Origin: Candidatus Hodarchaeota archaeon
GTDB lineage: Archaea; Asgardarchaeota; Heimdallarchaeia; Hodarchaeales; Hodarchaeaceae
Length of the DNA: 34,732 bases
Direction: 5' to 3'
Assembly (NCBI GenBank): GCA_016839815.1
Contig: JAEOTM010000115.1
Location: 1 to 34,732, forward strand
The notes beneath the pieces are model-generated. The model was not told the origin of the DNA. It was given only the letters and a program-made list of their open reading frames with translations, and did no database searches. Position numbers and translations under genes: made by a program. The stretch's first letter is position 1. Every line of letters starts with the position of its first letter. Shown piece after piece: positions 7,339 through 15,800 of this stretch.

Positions 7339-8034
7339 ATGAGAATCACATTGATAGCAGATACACACACTTTGCATAACAAACTGGAATTACCAGGAGG
7401 AAATATGTTGATTCATGCGGGTGATATAATGGATAGTGGTTATGATCAAGCGGAAATACTAGAGTTTTGTAAATGGTTCTCAGTTCAAAAGTACGAGACA
7501 CTTATATTCATTGCAGGGAATCATGACCTTAAATTTGAGAATCAATTAGAAGATGTTAAACAAATCATTCAATTATTTCAGAACATAACATATTTACAGG
7601 ATGAAGAGCTAGTAATTGGGGAAGGTGAAAACATAGAATCTCCTATTACAATCTATGGAAGTCCTTGGCAACCAGAATTTTTTGATTGGGCATTTAATTT
7701 ACCAAGAGGTGGGATAGAATTAAAAGCTAAATGGGAGGCGATTCCAGACAATACGGATATACTAATTACTCATGGGCCACCACAAGACTACTTGGATGTT
7801 AGTGGACCTCCGTACAATGAACCACAGTTAGGTTGCGAAATATTGAAAATAAGAATAGAGAAAATTAGACCGAAGATTCATGTCTTTGGACATATTCATG
7901 GTGGATATGGATATAAGTTCGTCAATGGGACACATTTCTTTAATGCATCAGTCTTAAATGAACAATATCGACCAGTCAATAAACCTATCACTATCGAGTG
8001 GAATCGTGCATCAAACGAAATTAAAATTATATAA
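7339..8034 (+). CDS. Calcineurin-like metallophosphoesterase, MPPED1/2-like
   Basis: All metal-binding motifs of the calcineurin-like fold are present: D8-x-H10 (IADTH), D29 in HAGD, G60-N61-H62-D63, H145 in ITHGPP and G184-H185-I186-H187. The enzyme should hydrolyse phosphomono- or phosphodiesters with two metal ions in the cytoplasm; no signal peptide is seen. The stretches IYGSPWQPEFFDWAFNLPRG, DILITHGPP and VFGHIHGGYG, and a tail with NASV and YRPVNKPI, closely follow the animal MPPED1/MPPED2 branch, which also has bacterial members. The second histidine of the last motif is present here (GHIHGG), and every ligand is intact, so an active enzyme is expected. The substrate is unknown; cyclic nucleotides are the known in vitro substrates of the family. 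It ends convergently with the giant surface-protein operon. Confidence 0.9.
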   Translation: MRITLIADTHTLHNKLELPGGNMLIHAGDIMDSGYDQAEILEFCKWFSVQKYETLIFIAGNHDLKFENQLEDVKQIIQLFQNITYLQDEELVIGEGENIESPITIYGSPWQPEFFDWAFNLPRGGIELKAKWEAIPDNTDILITHGPPQDYLDVSGPPYNEPQLGCEILKIRIEKIRPKIHVFGHIHGGYGYKFVNGTHFFNASVLNEQYRPVNKPITIEWNRASNEIKII

Positions 8035-8044
8035 CACTGGAAAG

Positions 8045-8086
8045 AAAAAAACACCATCCAAAAGACGATTGATATCTTTTGAATGG
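8045..8086 (-). terminator. Intrinsic-type terminator of the giant surface-protein operon
   Basis: Plus-strand arms CCATCCAAAAGA (8054-8065) and TCTTTTGAATGG (8075-8086) pair at 11 of 12 positions around a nine-base loop. In the minus-strand RNA the odd position becomes a U-G wobble, giving a continuous 12-pair stem. It is followed within two bases by seven T residues (8051 to 8045, minus strand). The element starts 17 bases after the stop at 8104. No T-run follows on the plus strand, so it acts for the surface operon rather than the phosphoesterase. Confidence 0.65.
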
Positions 8087-8103
8087 CTAGAGTTCACCTA
8101 TAG

Positions 8104-11100
8104 CTACTTTTTCTTCCTTTTGGTTGTCTTGAAATTAATAAGAAATATAACAGCTAATCCAACAAGTACTAAGCGGAATCCAGGAGTATCTACGCTAGGT
8201 TCAGTTAGAATTTTTTCCTCTAGGACGAGATTAATCAGCAATTCATCAGTGGCTATGTTTCCTGACGAGTCTCTCACTTCTAAATAGAGTGTGTGATTAC
8301 CAGCTGGCCATCCGACAAGATGAAGCACAATGTCTGATCCATCCCAGCTAAATTGACCTAATGAATCCTCATTCCGTTTGAACTCATAATTTGCGGGGTG
8401 TAAATCAAAAGCAGACCAAGTTAATTTGATATCTGGATCCCCGCTAACAAATCGACAATCTGAAATGTGAGTAAGCGTTGGTGTGGTTATATCTACCAAG
8501 GATACATAGGACGTACAGGTGTGAGACAAGCCGAATTGATCATAAACAACTAAAACGAACGCATGCGTACCCAAAGTTAGATCATCTAATGAAACTGAAA
8601 GATTAGTAGTAATTAATGTACCTGATGAACGTAAAGTACCGTCTACATAAATAGAGTAGTTATTCGGGTTTGCTTCAAGTATAAACCATCTTAGGAGATG
8701 ACCAGATGTCCCTTCAGATATGATTAAATCATTAGGTTGGATTATAAGGGGGGGAGTAAAATCTGTAACCTTAACGATTATAGATATTTCACCCACATTA
8801 GCAGATTCATCTTCAACAACCAACGTAAACTCGTAAATACCTGTTGATAATCCAAGTAAACTAACGAATACATAGGGGTCACCTGTGATTAATGGTTCAT
8901 CTTCGATGAGAGTGTTATTCCTGTATAATCGGTATTGAGAAGGATGAAGCTCGTTTACCAAAAATTCAAACCAATTCGGAGAATATAGAGGTTCATACTG
9001 AAGCCTTCCAATAGACATAATTAGAGGTTTAATTATATCTAACATTGTAACTTCAATAGAAGAGTAAAGACTGTTACCGGTAGCATCTCGGAAATAGGCG
9101 TCATATACATAAACACCGGGATCTAATCCAGCCCATGGAAGATCAAAAGTTCCATTATTTTCAACCCAAACACCAGTAGCAATCGATATGCCATCTCTTA
9201 AGATTTCATATGTACCTGGTCGTGAATCAAGATCCATGATTGACCAATATGGCAACTCAAGCTTAGTATAGTTGTGTTCAAATATGGTGATTTGGGAAGC
9301 TGGTCCAATAATCATTTCTGGTGGGTCAACATCAACAAGAGTAAAAGTCCATTGGTGGCTATAGAGATTACCCGCAAGATCATATACGTTAAAGAACAAC
9401 TCGTGAGGACCAACAGAAATAGCCAATGTATCGACATTAACACTTATAGGATTAGTATTTAGCCAGTCTCCTGTATGTAGGAGAGTGGTGTTATCCATTT
9501 TCAGCTCATAGTACCAAGGATTAGTATCATTTGCTGTTGCTGAGATCGTGTTTCCATAACCTAATAATGAAGAAGCGCTAGGAAGGGCAAGTAAATTGGG
9601 ATCTGTAACATCAATTGGTGTTATAGTAATGAAAACAGTGCTTTTTGCGATGTTATTACTCATGTCTTGAAGAACCATGGTGAAGTTCCAAATTCCTTCT
9701 ACTAACGTACCAGGTACAATAATATGTTTCATAGTCCAGTTTCGTGGATCATCTACATTCCATTTAAAGCAGAAATTATCCAAGTAGGTTAACGGAATAG
9801 GTAAACCATTGCGATACAAGGTTAAAGTGTATATAAAGTCTTCAGAGCACTCCCAATAAATTTCAATATTAGTGTAGTAATTTACTGGAAAAATCTCTTT
9901 TCCTGGAAGATAATCAATAATGGGATTGTCAACATCTTGGGGAACAATCTCAAGCCAAATCTGATCTGTTGCAATATTGTCGCTACTATCATTAAAGGCT
10001 ATCGTGATATTATAAACACCTACTGCTAATGGATTCGTCCCAGTGACAGGAACATCAACCAATGTTGCATTTGTCCAAGATCTAGTATCATATTCTGTGT
10101 CATTAATGAAAACAGTATAAAATCTCGGATAATCGTCTACAGCTTGCCAAGTAAAATTGTGGGTCAATGGAGATTCTGGATAAATATACATATCATCCCT
10201 GTAGAAAGGTTCGCGCAAAGTAATAGCGGGGGCCACCCTATCAGGTCTGAGAATAGTAATAGCAACTTCACAAGCAGAGAAGACCAGCTGAGCACCACTC
10301 TTTTCTGAGGTTACAATGATACCGAAATTATATGTATCTGGGGTAATGAAGTCTGGATCAGGAATTCTGAGGGTGATAATGACCTCTTGTTGCTCCATAG
10401 ATGTAACATTGACGATTCTAGAAGGATAAATGAGGTAATAATCCCATACAGTTGACTCAATGGTGAAAGTGTCATTTGAGTTACCAGTATTATTGATACT
10501 GAGAGTAAAATTCGTTTCCCAATTGGCAAATACTGTAGTATTTGTAGGTGATATAGTGGCCTCAACATCATAGGCTTCCGAAAAATTAAGAGTTAGACTT
10601 AATTGTTTATCAACAAAGGGTGTTAAGGAACTATTGGCTGTTACTTCGAAGTCATAAAGACCTGGACTAGGAAATACATCTGATTTATCAAAGACAAATG
10701 TAAAAGAGCTTAAGATATGATCATTAGGTTCTGAACCATAAGGATCTACATTAAACTCTTCTGACCATGTATGGTTGACCATTCCAGTATTCAGTTGAGC
10801 AGTGACATTAATTACATCATTCATATTTCCCAAATTTTGTCCTGAAAAATCGATGGATACATTGTCACCATGGTTAATTACCATTCCATCTAAAAGGTAT
10901 GATGCAAACTCAAGATCAACTCCATGGATCTCTGGAACAGTTAATACTGCAGTTTGGGTGATTGAGGAGTCGGGTAATTCATAATGGACACTTTGCAGAG
11001 AAGTAGCGGTAATATCAAAGGACCAATCCCCTGGAGGAGCATCTGTATATTCAGGTCCATAGATATTTAATCTTGCCGTACTTTGACCGGCCACCCCAAA

Positions 11101-12837
11101 TGGGTTAGTATTAGGCTCAATTATCGAACTAAAGGACGCTCCCTCTGTTTCACCAGGTAAATCCCCACCATATTCAATAGTAAAACTACCAGGGTCAGCC
11201 ACATCTGATCCTGAAAGTTTATAAAGGGCAGGATCTAAATCAAACTCATAACGGAAACCCTTGGGTAATCCCGAAACCTCTAGTTCTATTGTATCTGACT
11301 GATCAGGATTTAAATTCGAATTTGTCAAATCGATTTCAAATTGTTGAAAAGGACCATAAGGAGACGGAGCAAGGTCTTGAACTTTGGTTACTGTCATATC
11401 GAAATCGTAAATAGCTGAATAATCTTCTGTAACACTAACACCACTCGATTTGAACAAATCATTGGTGAAGATCGGTAACGGAGCGGATATGTCAAATTCT
11501 GGAAGATAGTACTTTTTACTCCCTATCCAAGATAGTAATCCCTCAAATTTCACCTTAATATATGGATGAAACACCATTCTCTTCAACCAATAAGTGAGTC
11601 CAGTTATCGAAAATTCTAGGTTAGAAATTAATTTATGACTCAGTATTGTAAATGAAGTCGATGCAGTTTGGTCTGCTTCGTTCCAACTGATTAAACGAGA
11701 ATTCCAAAGATTAGGAGAAGTTATCATAAATCCAGTAATTGACTCACCATAGAGATCAGTTTCCCCTAGGGAAACATAAAATGAGATCAAATCTCCCCAA
11801 CTTCCACCAAGACCACCAACTTTTACTTCAGGCAAAGTAAAGGAGATTTTGTCTCCACCAAGAGGGGTTGTAAACGATTTTTTCTCAGAAAAACCTCTAC
11901 TCTTTGAGTAACTTGATCTTAGTTTCCAACCTGCATACCACTTTCGTTTAGCACAATACCTTATTTTAAGTATCGGGGTTCTCTTGTATTTTTTGCATTT
12001 GCTCCAAACTCTCCACTTCCATTTTTTATATCCATATCTCATTTTAAAGGTGAATTCATATTCATTCCCATCAATGTTGAGGGGTATCACTTTACATGAA
12101 TATTCATATTCTTGTCCTTCAAATACTCTTGTTGGATGTGTTATTTCCAAATCTACTGGAAAATAGAGATTGATTTTCATATCAAATTTAAACCAAGCTT
12201 TGAATTTCTCAACAAGAGGTATTTTATATCGAATTGTCTTATCGATATGTACACTAGGTAAACGAAAACCAAACATAACTCGGTGAGTAGTTGTTGTGTA
12301 TTCAGGGACAAAATCCTCTGGCATTTCAGTTTTGGCTAGAACTGGGACTGAAATATTGGTAAATAATGAGTCTTTGAAATCAAAAACTCTTATAGCAGGT
12401 TTCTGAGAGTAAATTGTTTCTTCACTGTATTCTGTACCTTGGAGATTCGTCTTAAGTAGTAGGCTAGCTTTTTCAGGGGATTTTTCTTGGGTAACCTCCC
12501 AACCTTTTATGGTTTCTTTAGAGAATGAATACTCTGGTGAAGCTATCCAGCTATCATAGAGAGTTTTTTCTAAAATCCTCGAAATATCGGAGAATTCTTC
12601 AGGTGATAAAGGCATTGACACCTCAGAAGGAGAGATTTGCTGGTTTAGATCATTCTGGACATTTTCTTGGACATCGGATAATATATCATCGGATTCTTCA
12701 GCTAATTTCTGAAGACGGGTCTGAAGAGACTGTGCTTGAGAATCAATGTTTATAGTCGCTATACTCGAATATACTATAAGCGAAATAAGAACAAATGAAA
12801 CTATCTTTATTCTATAATCTTTTAATGAAACTTTCAT
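8104..12837 (-). CDS. Giant cell-surface protein with seven tandem Ig-like repeats and PGF-CTERM-like anchor
   Basis: The 1577-residue product has an N-terminal signal/anchor helix (about 11-30, basic before it), then a Gln/Glu/Asp-rich, probably coiled-coil stretch to about 75. A long beta-rich region (about 80-865) follows, containing a Lys/Trp/Tyr-rich segment near 265-320. Parts near 490-620 and 650-860 look like CARDB/NEW3-type extracellular modules. Seven tandem Ig-like repeats of about 95 residues (about 866-1538) each open with D-[VIF]-x-x-P. The tail has DTPGF, a hydrophobic helix and KTTKRKKK, the layout of PGF-CTERM archaeosortase signals. Many N-x-S/T sequons suggest glycosylation. 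Its ATG overlaps the stop of the upstream gene (ATGA) and is preceded by a near-perfect Shine-Dalgarno site, so the two giants are made together. The likely role is a surface stalk or adhesin; the ligand is unknown. Confidence 0.85.
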   Translation of the reverse strand: MKVSLKDYRIKIVSFVLISLIVYSSIATINIDSQAQSLQTRLQKLAEESDDILSDVQENVQNDLNQQISPSEVSMPLSPEEFSDISRILEKTLYDSWIASPEYSFSKETIKGWEVTQEKSPEKASLLLKTNLQGTEYSEETIYSQKPAIRVFDFKDSLFTNISVPVLAKTEMPEDFVPEYTTTTHRVMFGFRLPSVHIDKTIRYKIPLVEKFKAWFKFDMKINLYFPVDLEITHPTRVFEGQEYEYSCKVIPLNIDGNEYEFTFKMRYGYKKWKWRVWSKCKKYKRTPILKIRYCAKRKWYAGWKLRSSYSKSRGFSEKKSFTTPLGGDKISFTLPEVKVGGLGGSWGDLISFYVSLGETDLYGESITGFMITSPNLWNSRLISWNEADQTASTSFTILSHKLISNLEFSITGLTYWLKRMVFHPYIKVKFEGLLSWIGSKKYYLPEFDISAPLPIFTNDLFKSSGVSVTEDYSAIYDFDMTVTKVQDLAPSPYGPFQQFEIDLTNSNLNPDQSDTIELEVSGLPKGFRYEFDLDPALYKLSGSDVADPGSFTIEYGGDLPGETEGASFSSIIEPNTNPFGVAGQSTARLNIYGPEYTDAPPGDWSFDITATSLQSVHYELPDSSITQTAVLTVPEIHGVDLEFASYLLDGMVINHGDNVSIDFSGQNLGNMNDVINVTAQLNTGMVNHTWSEEFNVDPYGSEPNDHILSSFTFVFDKSDVFPSPGLYDFEVTANSSLTPFVDKQLSLTLNFSEAYDVEATISPTNTTVFANWETNFTLSINNTGNSNDTFTIESTVWDYYLIYPSRIVNVTSMEQQEVIITLRIPDPDFITPDTYNFGIIVTSEKSGAQLVFSACEVAITILRPDRVAPAITLREPFYRDDMYIYPESPLTHNFTWQAVDDYPRFYTVFINDTEYDTRSWTNATLVDVPVTGTNPLAVGVYNITIAFNDSSDNIATDQIWLEIVPQDVDNPIIDYLPGKEIFPVNYYTNIEIYWECSEDFIYTLTLYRNGLPIPLTYLDNFCFKWNVDDPRNWTMKHIIVPGTLVEGIWNFTMVLQDMSNNIAKSTVFITITPIDVTDPNLLALPSASSLLGYGNTISATANDTNPWYYELKMDNTTLLHTGDWLNTNPISVNVDTLAISVGPHELFFNVYDLAGNLYSHQWTFTLVDVDPPEMIIGPASQITIFEHNYTKLELPYWSIMDLDSRPGTYEILRDGISIATGVWVENNGTFDLPWAGLDPGVYVYDAYFRDATGNSLYSSIEVTMLDIIKPLIMSIGRLQYEPLYSPNWFEFLVNELHPSQYRLYRNNTLIEDEPLITGDPYVFVSLLGLSTGIYEFTLVVEDESANVGEISIIVKVTDFTPPLIIQPNDLIISEGTSGHLLRWFILEANPNNYSIYVDGTLRSSGTLITTNLSVSLDDLTLGTHAFVLVVYDQFGLSHTCTSYVSLVDITTPTLTHISDCRFVSGDPDIKLTWSAFDLHPANYEFKRNEDSLGQFSWDGSDIVLHLVGWPAGNHTLYLEVRDSSGNIATDELLINLVLEEKILTEPSVDTPGFRLVLVGLAVIFLINFKTTKRKKK
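8226..10242 (-). repeat. Seven tandem Ig-like domain repeats (protein-level)
   Basis: Repeat openings are DRVAPAI, DVDNPII, DVTDPNL, DVDPPEM, DIIKPLI, DFTPPLI and DITTPTL, spaced about 90-100 codons. Each holds a W or F core, a YxLYRN/YEIxRDG-like strand and an ending like GNxxxxxxxxxxV. The copies have diverged and are not DNA repeats. Confidence 0.7.
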
Positions 12838-15800
12838 GTCCTAAACCTCCTTTTAAACATAAATATCTTTCTAAACACAATTATTACTGAAATGATCAGT
12901 AAGCTAGTTAAAAAATCAAATCCTGGAGCTCCTTGAGATTTTTCTATAGTAACTCTAACATCATCCATGGCAAAATTCCCCGAAACATCAAATACTACAC
13001 AACGAAAGTGATATTCTCCAATTTCGAAGAATCGTAAATCGAAGGCAATGTCGGAACCATCCCAAGCGGCATCAACAAGAGAACTACCGTCAGTAAGGTT
13101 AATAATTTGATAGCGGGCAGGAGCACGATCAGAAGCAATCCATGTTATAATCCCAGATCCTTTTGATACAATCATGTCAGGAACAGGAGTTATTTCTGGG
13201 GGATCCAGATCTCCTTCAACAGTAACCACAACTGATCTTGTTTCATTGTTCTTATAGCTATCCCAAGCAAAAATCTCAATCGTATAAGTCCCGATACCGA
13301 GACCATCAACTGAAACATTGACACCAATATTAGGGATAGACCAGGTATGCTCAGAAATGAGAGAGGTATCAATGAATACTTGATATCCCTCTGGATGTTG
13401 ATCAAATAAGAAAAAGCTAATTATGTTACCTGTAGTACCATATATAATGTTTAAATCTGCCGGATGAGAGATTTCTGGTGATGTAATGTCATAAATACTT
13501 CCTGGTGATACTTTTACAATTGTACTACCTGATGCACTATTACCTGCTTCATCCCACACGGTGAGAGTAAATTCCCAAGTACCAAGTGGGAGAGATACAA
13601 ATGAATATTGAACTAGTCCAGACGACCAATGACCTAGAGAATAGACAATTGTTCCATTTCGATAAATCACACACACACTTGGATGTTCATCAAAAACTTC
13701 CCAAGTTATCGTTCCACGCATATTTTCAGCTATAACTTGCTCCGCGGGATCACTGACTGTTGGTGGTGTTGTATCAGGTACTAATGGAGTGACTATTACC
13801 TGAACGGCATCAAAAGCTGTATTCCCCGATAAATCCCAAAGAGTGATGTTATATAGATATGTACCAATTGGTAATCCATCAACGTTTAAGGTTATATTCT
13901 CTCCATGCCAAGGAGAATATACTAAAACCTCATCGTCTTTTGAGATTTGGTATGCATAAGGATGAGCATCAGCACAAATCCAATCCAATGTATTATCAAC
14001 TGAATCAACCTCATAAATAAGTGATCCAGGAGAAGTGATACTTGGAGAATCAACATCTGGAACAAATGGTGCAACAGTTACAATAACTACATCGAAAGCC
14101 TGATTACCTGCTTCATCCTCGAGCGTGCAATTAAAAAGGTAGGTACCCTCTGTAAGTCCGTCTAAAGGAATGTTGATGTCATTTCCAATCCACACTTGAC
14201 TATAAATCAACGTTGCATCTCGTTGTACCGTCGCCCATCGAGGAGCCCTATCATCTGATGTAATCCATGTAATTGAGTAACCAATACTCCCTTCCTCGAA
14301 AGAAATATCAGCGGGAGAGGATATTGTTGGAGGAGTAATATCAGGAGTTCCAGGTAAAACGGTCACCCAGACTTCATCAGATGCTGTTGCTCCCCCTGCA
14401 TTACTACATACTAGTGTAAAATTATGTAATCCCTCTTCAAGTCCATCCAGGGAAAGTATAACGGAAGTTGTCCAATTACCAGTTTTGTGAACAGTGTTAT
14501 TTTTATAAACCGTATAGTTTGCTGGAATAGGATCTGATACGGTCCATAGTATAGAATAACCAGGTTCACCAAAGTTCATAGAAAAGTCATTAGGACCAGT
14601 TATAGTAGGAACGGATAAAATGGTTTGGAATGATGAAGTACTTGAGGAATACCAATTACCAGTGCTATCAGCACAATGAACCTGGATATTGTGATTACCG
14701 TTGTCGGTCATAGGAATGACAGTATTACCAGGGATTGCCAAAATAGGATCACCATCAACGGAATAGCCTGCCCAGTCTACTGGGTTTGGGATAGAATAAT
14801 CAAGTAGCAAACCTTCAATGAGGTTAGCTCCTACCTCGTACCCAGATTCAAAATTAAAACCAACAGCATCATACCATGTCCCATAGTTAGGATTACAGCC
14901 TGACCAATGAGTACCTGTGGAGAAGAAGTAGAAATGTGTTGGTGCATTGAAAAATGTGTAGCTGTAACCAGCACCATAAAGCACACCATCGAAAACCACT
15001 TGATACCCTCCTTGTGAAATATCAAAGTCAATCTGCATATGATGCCACATATTCTTAGTTACGACATTATCACCCACAACTACCCTATCAACCCAACGAT
15101 TGGCGTAAAGATCCATGTTCTCTACACCAAACTCGATAAACCCACCCTCTCCTACTACTGCAAATTTAGTAGCATCCGTAGCTGAATCTGTATCTTTGTA
15201 GAACCAAAACTCGATTATTCCCTTGGTGACATTGGAAGTGAAATATTTATGAAGTGCGGCACGTGTACCTCCTCCAGCTTTTCGCATGTGAGCAACATTC
15301 TTATGACCATCAAGTTCTGCTTCGACTCTGACAAATCCACTACCATCAGGAATCCCATATGCCCACCCTATTGGCAATTCACCTGGTGGAGTATTTTCAA
15401 AGCCGTAAGGGCCAGCATAATAACCCTCCATTGGTGAAAAATAAGTCAATGGTTCAGGTGAAACAATTATGGGATTGGTCTCAATGGACGCTATTGAATC
15501 TAACACATTGCATTTACGAACAAAAACCCAGTCAACTTCAATTGAAGTTTTATCTGACCCATCATATTGATAATCATGATAAGAGTAGGAGTGTAATGCT
15601 CTTCCTATCTGTCCAGGTTTAACAATTGAGCGCATTTCCGCACTATAACCATAACCCAGACCAGAATTACCTGAATGGGTTAATATTCTTACTCCGTACA
15701 AACCATCTGGTGTCGTGGTGCTATCAGTATGTGTCAAGATGGCGGATTCATTATCATATTGGACTAGTGAATCAGAGAGCCAACGAATCTCACCATTAAA

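Noticed and set aside
8226..14612. Regularly spaced repeats considered as a CRISPR-like or satellite array
   Set aside because: Spacing is about 95 codons, the units are diverged coding sequence, and no exact short repeats with unique spacers occur.
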